DNA of 64,000 bases from Notamacropus eugenii (Eukaryota; Chordata; Mammalia; Diprotodontia; Macropodidae). The notes beneath the pieces were generated by a model. It had not been told where the DNA came from and did not search any database. It saw only the letters and a list, made by a program, of their open reading frames with translations. The stretch spans positions 34,676,817-34,740,816 of the forward strand of contig NC_092875.1 of NCBI RefSeq assembly GCF_028372415.1, given 5' to 3'. A program made the translations under genes and the position numbers. Positions within the stretch are counted from its first letter, which is position 1. Each line of letters opens with the position of its first letter. Of the stretch, positions 1 to 12,455 are shown piece after piece.

Positions 1-2694
1 AAGTTATTCCTTTTGCCTGTAGAATTGCATATAGGTTGAATTAGCTCTTTTACTGAAGATGAAGGTAAAGGACCTTTATCAATCAGTTTTAAGTGTTTTT
101 CAAAGGGGTCATTCTTATGTTTTAATTGTCTATGGTGAGTCACTCAAAATTAAAGAATGAACAATCATTTTTTTCAAAAAAAATTTTTAAAAAAGATTAT
201 ATAATTATATATATAACCTTATTTACAACTGAATTATAAGTCTTTGAAATGCATGAATTCATTCTAAGTGTAGTTAAGAACTTGGTCTTTGTTCTCTGAA
301 GAACAAGTAGTCCCAAACTACGTTGTATAGAATCCAGCAGTTCTGAAAATTCATTTGTAAATTTATTAGGAGCTCTGTTTACCTAATGAAGTAATATTAT
401 AAATGGCAGTTAGCTGTGTATATATTTGCAGTGAAAAATGTAGAGAACAACATTGTTATGCTAGTGATTAAGCAAAATAAATGAAATGGAATTCATTTTT
501 CCATTTATCTTTAAGTCTGTTGCTTGACAAAAATCAGCTTTGGCTTACAAATGGCAGCAGTAATGATGGTGTAGGGCCCAAAAAAGAGAGAGAAAGAAAC
601 TACTTTGAAGTCACTGGGCAAAGATGGGAAAAATGGTGGGAATGCATGCAAAAGGATATTAGTGAGGAAGTGATTTTCTGAGATAAAATTTATTGTAAAA
701 TACTAGAGAAATTTGTAAAATATAGAGAAAAGGGGGTGGCAAGGAAATATCATCTTCAGAAGGGGAAGAGATGGTGATTAATTTTCTCCTTCCAGCCACA
801 GAGTTGGAGCCCTTGGCTCAGAATACCTGATTTGTTGTGCCTTGGATTTTGGGGTGTAGATGTGGGGAGGAGAGGGAAGGAGAGTCCCCCTGCAGTGTTG
901 TTTGTGTCTGTGGGATGTTTATGAGTTGAGTGTTTGACAGCAGAGGCTTTCTATAGTTTTGTATATGTATATATGTATGGGAGTGTGTACATGTACACAT
1001 ACACATGTATGTATAGATGTATCGAGATAGGCTTACTGAGGACTGAAGAATTAAATCTTTCTTGACTTTATCTGATTATTTTTTTTTCTCTTTCTATATC
1101 TGTAGTTCCTTCAGAAACAGGTAACTTTTTTTTTTTTTTTAGCAGTCTCATTTTGTTACTGCATCTTGCTGTCATAATGCTCGTTTCTCACTCTACTGTG
1201 TAATGGAAATGAATAAACTTGGCTTGTGTATTATGGCACTGTAAAAATCTACCTGCATGCCAGTTTCCACTGTCCTGTAGAGAATACCTCACTGCCAACT
1301 GATTTCCTTGCTATTCCAATATAATATCTCAAATGTAATACCAAAATAATACATATTACCACAGTGCACAAAATTAGAGTACTTGTTCAAAAGTATTTAC
1401 AAATTATCTGTATGACAGTACAGAATGAGGTATGTAGTAAGACTTGGTCAGCCTCTACTGCCTAAAAAAGGCATAGGATGAAGTGATATGATTAATGTCA
1501 AAATTTTATGGTTGGAATACTGGGATCTTAATCTGCACATAGAATTTATTGCCAGGAAGCACAGTAGCCCTTCAAATAAAGATTTTCTCCAAAGTCCAAC
1601 AAATAATAATAGATTCATCTTGTGCTTTCTGCTTTTAGGTAATGTATTTCCTAAAACTCATCTTTAGAGTGGGACTTTAATTCTGGTCAGAACCCTTAAT
1701 GATATGAAAACTAATTATTTGACCTTGCATTTATTGAACTTTCTCCTTCTATTATGCTGTTTCTTGAACATGCAGTGAAGTTAATATATAACTGTTGACA
1801 CTTGAATAGTGACTCAGAACCCCAAATTAATGATAAAAAGGAAGGACAAAGCAAAATAAAATAAGTTGTAGGATGTTTTCCTTATTAGAAATCAAATCAT
1901 GGTCTGCCAAATCACTATAGGGTTGAAAAGTTGTTGCTAAGTGGACTCTAAATATATGGATGATTTTTCATGTTGGCTCCAATTGGGAAGTCTCCCTTTA
2001 TTTTTTTTCAATCATATAAGCAACTTAAAGCTTTTTTTCTTTTACATATCAAAATTAGGATTTGAGGACAGCTTGTTGTGGTCTTGACCCTTTCCTAAAG
2101 GCAAACAAGTTATTTTATAGAATTCAGGGTACCTTTATTTCTGTACATGTATACCTTCTAAAAGGGAAAAAAGGAGTGCTCAATTTAAAAAATGTTTTTT
2201 CACTTGCTATTTGCAGCTGTTTTCACATGAGTTTTAGTTTCCTGCATCCGAAAGCATAACATCTTTCATAGTGGATACTTAATCTACAATGCCTTAGGTT
2301 TTTTTATTTGTAAATTTTTTAACAATTGTTATAAATAGTACATTAACATGAATTTGAAGACATCAATTGATCGTCCAATTACTGAAACTAGTAGTTTTAG
2401 TATGGGTAGATGGAGGTTTATTTATTTGAGTTCCCTTTTTTTTTTTTTTTTGAGTAGGAATTTAAATTCCTTTTGAGAAGATTGTACAAAAAAACCCACA
2501 TTCTAAAAGCACATGAAATGAATTTCATTATTTAAATGACACTCAAAAAAGAAAGACAAATGTTGTGTTTTTGCCAAATCATCTACTTTAAGAAAAACAA
2601 GCAGCTTTCAGTAAATACCTACTATGTGAAATACACTACTACTATGCTAGATGCTAGAAGTTTTGAATCTGTATCCTTTTTGGGAGGTCTTGAT

Positions 2695-2855
2695 TTGGAG
2701 CTGAAAGGAACAGTAGAAGTCCAACCTCCTTTTTATAGATGAGGAAACAGAAGCTTAAAGAGGTTAAAGGACTTACCTGGGGTCACAAAGCTTGTCTAAG
2801 GCCAAATCTGGGCTCAGAGCACCGTATCTCTGGCTCTAGTCTGCTGTGCTTTGAT
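2695..2855 (-). repeat. degraded tRNA-derived SINE (MIR/CORE-like)
   Basis: The plus strand reads like the reverse complement of a MIR or marsupial SINE: a stretch equivalent to 'cattttatagatgaggaaac' is followed by a diverged 'ggtcacacagc' box and a poor copy of the tRNA-like head. Ends are approximate. Confidence 0.55.
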
Positions 2856-3464
2856 GAGATGACCCCTACATCCCCCTTTTGATCTGATGAACCCAGTTCT
2901 CTAAGGCAGATAGATAACTAATAGTATTTCTAAGGAGGCAGTCTTGATTGACTAAACTACTGGGTTTTTTTACCTGATTTGAATTCCGTCTTTATTAGAA
3001 ACTCTCCTTTAAATTCTTTTAGGTGCTAGGGTTTGAATATTAGGGAGGGACTGAGAGAAAATGTTGCAAGTGATTATCATCCCTACCAACCACATACAGC
3101 TTTTTGTAATTTTGAAGTTAGTTTGAGGGAGAACAGCTGGTGTAGATGCTGTGGCCCTATCATTTCTGTGTTTTTTGACCAGGGCTCTTGAGGTACAGCT
3201 GCTATGGATGGTTTGTTCCCATGAGGTCCAATGTAGTTGTACTTTTTCCTTTTATTTTCTTATCTGAAAGAGGGTGTCTAGGTTCAATTGTAATATCCTT
3301 CTGTACGACATGCTGACAAATTCCAAGAGTGAAGATAGCAGTGTCTGACAGATTTGCTACACCTACACTTGGACTAACTGGGCCAGGGTTGTCAGCCAGC
3401 ATTCTCCACCAGAGGGCATACCTTGATTGACTTGCAAACTGTTTCATCGTAAGATCATAACTAT

Positions 3465-3570
3465 GTAGAGCTAGAAAAGAACGCAGAGGTCATCTCATTT
3501 CTAAATTTGCAGATGGCAAATGAAGAAAGAATTTGCCTAAGGTCACATAACTGGTAGATTTGATCCTCTA
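3465..3570 (-). repeat. SINE fragment, old
   Basis: Short antisense SINE-like stretch with a degraded 'gatgaggaaactgag' box and the 'aaggtcacataactgg' motif. Too diverged to assign to a family. Confidence 0.45.
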
Positions 3571-4522
3571 ACTCTAATTGCTGCATGCTTAATGTCTGCT
3601 TGGTTTCTGCATTCCTGCTAAGAAGATGTTTCTTTAAGGAACTAATCACTTAGATTTTGCTGCCCTCTAGTTCCTATAAGCAGTTGTTGCTGGGTAACAG
3701 GAGAACAAGGTATTGATAGATTGCCAATGATTCACTGAGGAAAGATCCTCAGTAGTAGATTGAGAACAATTGCCTTTCAAGTTCTTAAAAAAGTGATTCC
3801 AGGCTCACCACTACTTTTACAGAATCACATATGACCAGTTTTAAGAATCCGAAGGGATTTCAGAGGCTAGTAGTCCAACTCATATGTGAAAGGATTCTCC
3901 ATTATAATATACCCAACATGTTATTCAGCCTTTGTTTGAGTACTCCCTAGGTCTGAGAGAGTGGTTCTTTTTCCTTACTGGAATTTATGATGGTTTCAGT
4001 GGCCTTTTTTACACAAAGTAGTTTTACAGACACTTGGATTTTGTTCTGTTTGACATACTTTATTTGCCCCACTGAGTAAAGTAGCTGTCCCTAGCATTTG
4101 GATCTTTTATGTTTGGAGAATAAAGTCTGTGTGTTTTTGGCCATGGACAATATAAATGTATACATAATTGATTCATGAAGCAAAAGATTCCTTTATTAAA
4201 GATGGTATCTTTTTGTCACTTCAAAAATATAAAATAATTTATTTTAATATTAACTGTAGCAGCAAAAATAACATCACATGTCCTCAGATTATATTGGTTT
4301 ATAATTATCTGTAGTAGCCATCCAGAATGATGTGTGATTTTCATTGAACTATATCCCAGTTAATTGAATTCTAAAACATCCTTATTGTGAATATTGTGTT
4401 GGCAAATCTAAAGTTGCATTTCATACTTTAACAGTGAACTTATGTAGTTGTCTTGTAACTTAGGAATATTCTTTGCAGTTATTTGTCTGATTTAGTGATC
4501 TTTCAATTAAAATCTTTTGTAG

Positions 4523-4647
4523 ATGCTTTTACAGATTCAGCTATCAGTGCTAAAGTAAATGGTGAACACAAAGAGAAGGACCTTGAACCATGGGATGGAG
4601 GTGAAACTGCCACCAATGAAGAGTTTGAGGCTTTAGAGACTGATGTT
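4523..4647 (+). CDS. ATXN2: ATXN2 exon 6 (start of LSm-associated region)
   Basis: The 125-base exon enters with two bases of a split Asp codon and ends on a complete Val codon before GTAAGT. It encodes DAFTDSAISAKVNGEHKEKD and a further 22 acidic residues, almost identical to human ataxin-2 just after the LSm domain. The human TAG ELTANEELEALE part reads GGETATNEEFEALE here, a small change in an acidic linker. The acceptor is TTTTGTAG. This is the first coding exon in the window; the LSm exons are upstream. Confidence 0.97.
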
Positions 4648-7387
4648 GTAAGTAACATTTGCAATTCAGTTCATTAGTTACGTAGGCACTTGACTAGGTG
4701 TTACAATACTCAATAATTTAAGAAATCAGGTCATTATACATATGATTATCCTGTGTAATCCTATTTTTTAGAAGAATTAATTGAAGTGAATTTCCTTGAA
4801 ATTGGTTAGTTATGTTAATAAGAACATTTCTTGATGCAAAAAGTTGCTGATGTAAGAACTCTCAATTTTTTTATAGTCTCATAGGAAAAAGATTAATTCC
4901 TAGTGAATTGTGTTTATGATTCAATATTACAAATAGCTTCTCCACTCAGAGTAATAGATGAAGAAGATAAATGCAATACACTTAGCTTGTGTTATACCTG
5001 GTTTCACTATCTGAGAAAAATGAAGTTTAAAAGTCAGTGGTGTTTCCACTGAATGTGTTTCATTTATGACAATAATAGCTTCCATTTAAGAAGCTAAACA
5101 TCTCTGCTGTTGAGGGGGAAACGAGGACCTTACGCTTGGTCTCTCTGTGTGGTCTTTGTTATTGCTGTGGCTAAACAATCACATAATGGTCACCCCCTTT
5201 TGGTGGGGGGTGTGGGGACCCTCTCCTTAGTTAAACTGATTGTTGGGTGCCACTTTTGCTAGGCCTAGTTTTGTAGCCCATCCAATTGTATAGAGACCTA
5301 CCAGAGCTTGCAGGATCACTTCCATGCATCTTAAGGGCTACAGGAGTACCCGAAGGGTCTGATTTCAGTGGTACTCTGCTTGCATCACTGAGGACATGGT
5401 TTTTAGGAGTTGCTGTGACTAAAAAAATTCCACATGTGATAGCTAGACCCTACGTTAAACCACCTTTCCAGTTGGAACAGTGCTCAAATAATGGACATGT
5501 TCTCTTTGTTACTAGACTAGTGCTTTAATCCTCTTCAGCTTCAAAGGATCTGGAAGAATCCAACCATAGTCACTTCATTGTAACACTTAATTATTATACT
5601 GGAGGATTAATTTTTACCTCCTAATTTTTAGCTTTCATGTGATCTTAGCCTATTAATAACCCATGCTTAGTAAAGATATGCCAAAACTGTATAGCCATCT
5701 GTTATCATTTTGTATATCAGATTTTTGGAGAAAAGAAATACTGAACTGTTTGTCAAAAACTGACAAAAACCAATATTCTTACTAGAACATCTAGCCAATA
5801 GTAAGTGAAGCATCGTTAATTATCTTGAGGTGATACTTTGGGGCATGGGACTGAATGTGGTAACTTTATTCCCTCAGAGGTGTGCATTGCTGCTAGTATC
5901 CAAGAGACTAATCTAGGAAACAGTATACTTTAACTTGCACCAATTCAGTTAAAAAAAACCATTTGTTGAACTCTTACAAAGGTCAAGTGACTGTTTTAGG
6001 TTCTCCTGATGATAAAGAGGTCTGACAGCAAGAAGCAGTCCCTGCCTTCAAGCAGTTTACATTGTGCCTGAGCTTATCAGTTAGACAGGTGACATGGTCA
6101 GATCTGTGCTTTAAGAAGATCAGTTTGACAGCTGATAGAGTGGGACAAGACAAGACAGGGAGACACATCAGTAGGCTGTGCAGTAACACAGGTGTGATGA
6201 TGGCCTATATCAGAACAGTGGCAGTGTTAGAGGAGAGAAAGGAGCGGAGGAAAGGGATACATTGAAGGAAAAAACTGATAGGCCTTGAAAACTGATTGGA
6301 TATGGGTGAAGTAGACTGAGAACTCAAAGATGGTGTCTGGGTGACTGGGAGATGGTGGTACCCTCCACAATAGTTTATAAGTTAGGAAGAGAGCGGGGAG
6401 GGGGATAATAAGTAGTTGAAGATGTGAGACTTGTGGTCAGAAGAGAGTTTAGGACTAGACTAATAGAACTGAAAATTGTCTGCACAGAAATGATCATTGA
6501 ATCCATGCTAATTGATGACATTCCTGAGTGAAATAGGGTATAGGGAGAAGAGGGCTCAGTTAAATACTTAAGGAAAATCCACTGTTTGTGGGTACAGTGT
6601 AGAAGATGGTCCAGCAAAAGAAACTAAGAAGGAATGGTCAGATAGGTAGACATGAGAAAGTGCTTATTGTCCATTGCTGAGGCTTGATAGGACGAGAGTA
6701 GTGATAGGATGCAGCGGGGAGTAACTCGAGAGGAGGACAGTATACTCTTGAACTGGTTCACGAGGTGGTAAAGGTGGGGAAGGAAGGAGGTACATGTGCC
6801 AGTGCAGGGGAAGCTGACCTGGGAAGGAACTGTGGGTTTGAAGTACTGGAAGTCATGAGGTTTGGTGATTCAAGGCAGAGGGAGGTAGAATGACAATAGA
6901 TTGTGATCAGATGAGGACAGTAAGTGAGTGAAGATTTGTGTGACCTAGTCACACACCATGTGGTGACATGGAGTTTTATGGATGTTAATTTGGCAGCTCT
7001 GTGGAGAGTCAGTTGGTGGAGAAGGAAAGACATTAAATGTAAAGAGATCAGTTAATAAAAGTGGGGGGCTTGGTTCACTGGCATAGGCATCATAGGTACA
7101 GGATATAGAGGTTTGTGAGAAAAAAAAGAGAAAATTTTAGGTTTTACTCTCATTTAAATAAAAAACCCTCTGTGTTATATCTACAAGTCATCATATAACT
7201 ATTGTTCATTATAATGTAAAAATATTTTCATAGCTTAATTATTGTCCAACTTCGGTCCACCTATTTAGAAATTTTACTTTGTATATATAGTCTGCCTATT
7301 TAATATTAATTAAAAATTGAGAGCACAGTAGAAAGTTCTAAGGAGTAAAAACTGTCATTTTAAAAAATGAGCTTCATTTTCTTCCAG
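4648..7387 (+). other. ATXN2: ATXN2 intron 6
   Basis: 2.7-kb intron. The segment 5,100-5,540 is richer in GC than its surroundings and I do not recognise it. The segment about 5,990-7,010 has the purine-rich look of an old dispersed mammalian repeat. Nothing else is recognisable. Confidence 0.8.
5990..7010 (+). repeat. probable old dispersed repeat, family not assigned
   Basis: About 1 kb of G/A-rich sequence with phrases such as 'gtctgggtgactgggag' and 'tagttaggaagagag'-like text that I associate with an abundant old mammalian interspersed repeat. I cannot name the family. Open frames of 60-90 codons inside it on the minus strand look like by-products of the purine bias and match no protein I know. 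Confidence 0.4.
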
Positions 7388-7479
7388 TCTAATGGATGGG
7401 ATCCCAATGATATGTTTCGGTATAATGAAGAAAACTATGGTGTAGTTTCCACCTATGATAGCAGTTTATCATCATATAC
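7388..7479 (+). CDS. ATXN2: ATXN2 exon 7 (LsAD, YDS trafficking signal)
   Basis: The 92-base exon begins in phase 0 and ends after AC of a split Thr codon. It encodes SNGWDPNDMFRYNEENYGVV then STYDSSLSSY, as in human. The YDS tripeptide at 7,454-7,462 is the clathrin-mediated trans-Golgi signal described in the LsA domain of human ataxin-2. Acceptor CTTCCAG, donor GTGAGT. Confidence 0.97.
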
Positions 7480-7927
7480 GTGAGTTTCAAAAGTTTTCTT
7501 TCATCTTACTTACTTGAGATTTTTTTTCTGAGTTTAGAAAGTTGGGAGGGAAATTGTCCTACAGGTTTTTCAAATAATAATTTGAATAATAGTTATTTCA
7601 CTCTAGCTAAATGCAAATTTCTGTGATCAAAGAGGAAATGTATATTGTCTATGCAATAACTCTTCTCTCCCTATTGGGAGGGAAAAATTCTTGAAACAAA
7701 TTTTTGTTAATCAGCCAAAATCTAATTGACTTTTAAGGCTAGAGGTTTGAGGGATTGCCCAATTTAAGCAACAGTGTTAGATGTTAAACTATCCTAAGGA
7801 ATGAAAATCTTTGAATAAGTTTTTTTTAAAAAAAAAAACCTTCAAATTTATTGCTTTTTAAAAATGGTTTCTTAATGTTTTGAATTATGACTTTAAGGTG
7901 TTTGTTTTATTTTTCTTCCATGTTTAG
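7480..7927 (+). other. ATXN2: ATXN2 intron 7
   Basis: Short 448-base AT-rich intron with a T/A homopolymer pair near 7,820-7,840. No repeat family or gene recognised. Confidence 0.85.
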
Positions 7928-8125
7928 GGTACCATTAGAAAGAGATAACTCAGAAGAGTTTTTAAAACGGGAAGCACGAGCAAACCAATTAGCTGAAGAA
8001 ATTGAATCAAGTGCTCAATACAAAGCTCGAGTAGCCCTTGAAAATGATGATAGAAGTGAAGAAGAAAAATATACTGCTGTTCAGAGAAATGCCAGTGAGC
8101 GAGAGGGGCACAGCATCAACACTAG
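7928..8125 (+). CDS. ATXN2: ATXN2 exon 8 (LsAD core, ERD signal)
   Basis: The 198-base exon completes Thr and continues VPLERDNSEEFLKREARANQ through a charged helical stretch to SINT, ending with AG of a split Arg codon. The sequence is essentially human LsAD. The ERD tripeptide at 7,938-7,946 corresponds to the ER-exit signal described in human ataxin-2. The donor (ACTAG/GTATTT) is weaker than most in this gene. One substitution from human is seen near the end (QRNASERE for QRNSSERE). Confidence 0.97.
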
Positions 8126-8633
8126 GTATTTAATGGAAACCGTGACCCTGTATTTCGGATGCCTCGTGCAAGGTCTGTGGGATAGAGCATATATCCTTAA
8201 AGTGACTCGTCCAAACTTATTTTCTTGTGAACAGTTTTGTGACTTGCACTAACCTTTTTTCAAGTTCAGAAAGATGATGGTCTTTATTACTAAAATCTCT
8301 TCCAGCTTTTAATTTTGTGGTCCTAAAGAGGAACCAGAAAGTGATGATAAAATCTTAACCATACTATGATGCGTATAATAAAATGGTGTCTTCTTTATTT
8401 GTTCCCCAGTGATTCTTAGCAATGGAGTTTGGTAAATGCTAATGCTGCTGAGATTAGAGTTTATCAGTTCATTTTGTGAACCTCTGAAACTCCTCTTACA
8501 GTCATTTAGAGTGTTTCTGTTTTGTTTCCTATTTAGCTTTCAGAGTATGACCTTTCAGATCCTAAATCCTGGCAGTTTTCACCTTTCCCAGATTGTATGT
8601 TGATAGAGTCAGTGAATTGCTCTTCTCTTTCAG
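8126..8633 (+). other. ATXN2: ATXN2 intron 8
   Basis: 508-base intron ending in a pyrimidine tract (CTCTTTCAG). No recognisable repeat or gene. Confidence 0.85.
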
Positions 8634-8812
8634 GGAAAACAAGTACATTCCACCTGGACAAAGAACCCGAGATGTCATGTCCTGGGGAAGTGGTCGACAA
8701 AATTCGCCAAGGATGGGTCAGCCTGCATCCGGCCCCACCCCTTCAAGATCTGGATCTCATACTTCAGAGTTTAGCCTGAATTCTGCAGCAGACCAAAGAG
8801 TCGTTAATGGAG
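8634..8812 (+). CDS. ATXN2: ATXN2 exon 9, followed by a GC donor
   Basis: The 179-base exon encodes ENKYIPPGQRTRDVMSWGSG followed by RQNSPRMGQPASGPTPSRSG and a serine-rich stretch ending VVNG. Compared with human, the second half has several changes (for example ASGPTP for GSGSMP). The exon must end at 8,812 to keep frame with exon 10, so the intron starts GCAAGT, not GT. The flanking AG/GCAAGT matches the consensus of natural GC-AG introns. Confidence 0.95.
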
Positions 8813-10467
8813 GCAAGTGTTTTGGCTCAGTCCATGAAGTTCATTGATTTTTGAGGCAGTTTGTTTTAAATTCTCTTTTAAAATTTCAAATCTTTTACAA
8901 ATGATATGTACTTGTGTGTTCAATGATTTTAATAGTGTAGTTTACAATTTGCAATTTTTCTCTATTTTTATGAACCTTGAATTGATAAAAATCACTTTGT
9001 AGAACCCCTTTGCAAGTGCATTCGTTAGCTATATGCCACATTGATGCGGTATTGTCTATTAAGATATTTTATTGGTATGTAATGCATGACTCAATAGCCT
9101 AGATTTAAAGAAATTGGAAAAACTAAACAGTCTTTCAGTTTTAAAAATGGATTTATAATATTTCAATATAATGTTTCATGGAAACATTTTCACAGTGATG
9201 TAAATATTTGTTGTAAATGTATCATGCCTTAATAACTACTAATGAGTTGTTAAATTGATAGAGCTGCTGAAAAAAATGACTAGTTTAAGTAGAACTGAAA
9301 GGAAAGGGTACAAAGTAAAGAAAAAAACTCAAGTGGCATTGAATTTCTAGCGTCCTTTTTTCCCATTAAGTTTCTTTCTCCAGAATTCCTCTCCAGCTAA
9401 ACACTCTTGAGTATTTTTTAAAGGGTAAGATGATCTCTGCAGTTTGCTTTTAACTACCTTAGGAACTGCTTTTGCTCTGAGCAGAACGTTGACATTTTTT
9501 GTCAATTTTCTTTACTCGTTGAGTAGAGAATTAGTGGTGAAGTAGCATCATGTTCAAAATTTTCCAAATAAAATGTTGAAAAGTGCCCTGAAGTTCAGGA
9601 TACTCAAGTGTGGGGGATCCTCTGGGGAGGAGACCTGGAATGTTCCCCAAGTCAAGGTAAGTCTGATGTCATTAAAAATTAGAAATCCATCAATATCAGC
9701 ACAGCCGTGTTTGGTTATAGAGTACTTTGTCGCTGCATTTTATTTTAGGTAAATTTTCTTTTGGTGTCTGCCCAGTGTTTGCATAACTTATTTAGGTAAC
9801 TTCTCTTTCCCTTTTCCATTGAGAGGGCAGCTCGTTCTGGTCTTTCCTCTCTTTTTAAAAAGGCTAATGAATGTTAAGCCAGTTGCCATTGATAGAGATG
9901 TGCAAAACCACAGAAGTGAAGATTTGGTCTGCTCCCATGCCTTTGGAGTTGTAGAGGTTGGCTCAGCATCAGCAAGCGCTAGTAGACTTTTGAGATGGCG
10001 AGGAGCTGGATTGTTTAACTGTGTATTTAGGGGGAGCAGATGCCCCTTGCCTTCATTATGGTGTTACATTGGAAAAGGAAGAGCTGATTAGTCCATTACT
10101 TTTCTCCCTGAGTTTTGTGGTGTTTTATTGTGCGAAGTCCTCTGGTATGTTCTGTACTTGTCTTGACAAGGTGGTACTGAGAAACCTTTATAGGAACCAG
10201 GTTTTCTTCCTCAAGTAAGATGAGTAGATCTGAATTAACCCTTTGGGCACCTGTATTCATTTCAGCAGACTCATTTAAAGGAACTTGTGAACTTTGACTA
10301 GTTGTTTAACTATGCCAAAAACCAAATCATATGACTGTCCTCAAAGGGTTCAACGTACAAAAAAATCATTTTTGTCATTTTCCTTTTTTTTTCTTCTGTT
10401 TGCTTTTTTTCCCCCATGATTTTTTCTTTAGTTTTTATACTTTCCTTCATATCATTTGTTCTGTCAG
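8813..10467 (+). other. ATXN2: ATXN2 intron 9 (GC-AG)
   Basis: 1.65-kb intron with a GC donor (GCAAGT at 8,813-8,818) and a conventional acceptor after a T/C-rich tract (about 10,380-10,467). No SINE or LINE copy recognised and no gene. Confidence 0.85.
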
Positions 10468-10677
10468 GTGTTCCCTGGCCATCGCCTTGCCCATCTCCTT
10501 CCTCTCGCCCACCTTCTCGCTACCAGTCAGGTCCCAACTCTCTTCCACCTCGGGCAGCCACCCCTACAAGGCCGCCCTCCAGGCCCCCCTCGAGGCCATC
10601 CAGACCCCCGTCTCACCCCTCTGCTCATGGTTCTCCAGCTCCTGTCTCTACTATGCCTAAACGCATGTCTTCAGAAG
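10468..10677 (+). CDS. ATXN2: ATXN2 exon 10 (proline/serine-rich cassette)
   Basis: 210 bases, phase 1 at both ends, encoding 70 residues of Pro/Ser/Arg-rich disordered sequence starting VPWPSPCPSPSSRPPSRYQS and ending MPKRMSSE. It is practically identical to human exon 10. In human this exon is the one missing in the type II transcript, and its symmetric phase allows the same skipping here. The repeated RPPSRPPSRPSRPPS block offers SH3-type ligands; ataxin-2 is known to bind endophilins and CIN85 through such motifs. Confidence 0.97.
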
Positions 10678-12186
10678 GTACAATACCACAATTTGTTCAT
10701 ATTTTTGTTTGTCTTTGTTTAACTCCTGTGTGAGTTTATAATTACAAAATTGTTTCCTCTTCATTATTTTAGTAACCTATAATTTTCACATTTTAACTTT
10801 AGTTTAATCAAAACTATTTCTATTAACTTTTTGTTTTTACAAAGAAATTTTATTTTTAAAGAGACTGAAACTACCAAATATCCCAGTGGATAGAGAAGCA
10901 GAACTCAAAGCAGTATAAGAATGCTTGTTTTATAACACCAAAAAGTCAATTCCAGTACTAAATGAATTATTTTGCCCCCAATTCATGATTGAGTGTGAAT
11001 GAACAAGCCAATTTCACCTGTTCTTTATTCTGATCAGAAATCTATCTGTATACATATCCTTTGGCAAGGCATTAATTGATTTAATGATTTTACTGTCAGC
11101 AGATAATAGAATTAGAATTGGAATCATTTTTGAGAGGCATATGTTGTTGTTGCCAGTGTATGTGTCTGACCTCATATTTCCCTATTGAACAATGGTTGGT
11201 AGTCATGCTTTTAGATTTACGATATAAATAAATTTACTTTTGGTTTATTCTATTGTGATTGAAAAGGCCACTAAATGATCCGGCTAGTTTACCCCCTGAA
11301 GTGGTTTGATGCAAAGAGCAAAGTGTACTTATAGTTCCCCTACACACTAATTCTAAAAGTTGATTCACTCTTCTGACAGATAATTATGTAACTATACATT
11401 TGGGTCTTTACTTATTTACATTTTGAATATTGTATTGTGTAAGAGGTACTTTAAGATGGGAGAGAAATTTAGATCAAGGTGTTGCTTAAAACTGACATAG
11501 AGAACTTTGACTATTTTTTGCTCCTGTTGAAACTTTGGATTTTATTCTGTGGCCTGATTCTATACTCGATACTAAATTCTAGTTTGTGACTCATCAAATA
11601 CATAAGTGTGTAGTGCAGGAAGATTGCTTCTTGGTTCAGATGCAAGGAATAAACAATTTTTTTTAGATTTTGTAATTCTAGATGCCAGCTCAAGTAGTTT
11701 AATCTGCTTTTATAAAATTTCCATTTCAGTCATTATAAAATTTAGGTGGGGGGTAAGGGAATTAATGTGATGATGGCTTTATTTAAACTAAATTTTGTAT
11801 CTTGGTCATATAGGTATCGTGCTCTTAATTGGAGCTGTTAATACCTAGACCAGCAGGTATATTGCTTGTTTTCCAAGGTCATTTGATGCAAAAAGGAAAT
11901 GTAACATTCCGATGAAATATTGAACATTGTTTCTCAAATGAATATATGATCTTAATGCAGTGGACAAGGCATCCTTCATCTTAATGATTTTTGCATGACC
12001 ATCATGTGTTATGATAGTTTATTTCAGTATTGTGTTGTTTGGACAACAAATGATTATAGAGGTATACTTTCTCTTACTTTGCATAATGCTTTTCTTTTAC
12101 TTTTACCTTGAGTTAAAGGATCCTTTATTCATGTGCTTTCATACTGAAGCAGTTTGAACTCAGAATTGTCACTATTAAATTATGTA

Positions 12187-12455
12187 AAAGGCAGCTAGGT
12201 GGCACAATGGGTAAAGTACTGGGCCTGGAGTCAGGAAGACTTGACTTCAGATTCAGCCGTAGACACATACAAATTGTATCACCGGGCAACTCACTTCACC
12301 TCTCTCAGCCTCACTGTTCTCATCTGTAAAATGGGGATAATAATGGGCTCCTAATCCCCAGGGTAACATGAGGCTCAAAGGAGATATTTATAAAATGCCT
12401 TGCAAAATTTCAAGTGCTGTGTGAATGTTTTTGCTGTTATTATTATTATATTAAT
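12187..12455 (+). repeat. tRNA-derived SINE, MAR1/CORE-SINE type
   Basis: Starts with the marsupial SINE head GGCAGCTAGGTGGCACAATG and carries the 'gggcctggagtcaggaagac' module and 'tcatctgtaaaatggggata', ending in the CORE-type tail with 'aaatgccttgcaaa' and a TTATTATTA run. This head is a hallmark of marsupial genomes. Confidence 0.85.

Larger units (their letters stand above)
1..4522 (+). other. ATXN2: ATXN2 intron 5 (3' part)
   Basis: AT-rich intron without any recognisable gene. It holds T-runs, an alternating TG/CA stretch around 960-1,022, and two degraded SINE fragments near 2,695-2,855 and 3,465-3,570 (listed separately). It ends in a weak pyrimidine tract and TAG at 4,520-4,522. 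The short open frames inside show no similarity I recognise. Confidence 0.85.

Noticed and set aside
481-681. Short open frames in intron 5, such as the 66-codon one here
   Set aside because: No protein similarity that I recognise, no splice or start context, and frames of this size are expected by chance.
818-1006. Minus-strand frame rich in His/Thr/Cys
   Set aside because: Caused by the alternating CA/TG stretch near 960-1,020.
6758-7033. 91-codon minus-strand frame in intron 6
   Set aside because: Lies in a G/A-rich dispersed-repeat-like block; the composition alone keeps the reverse frame open.
8818-8819. GT at 8,818 as the exon 9 donor instead of GC at 8,813
   Set aside because: It would add five bases and put exon 10 out of frame; the GC site gives the human-like junction VVNGG-VPWPSP.
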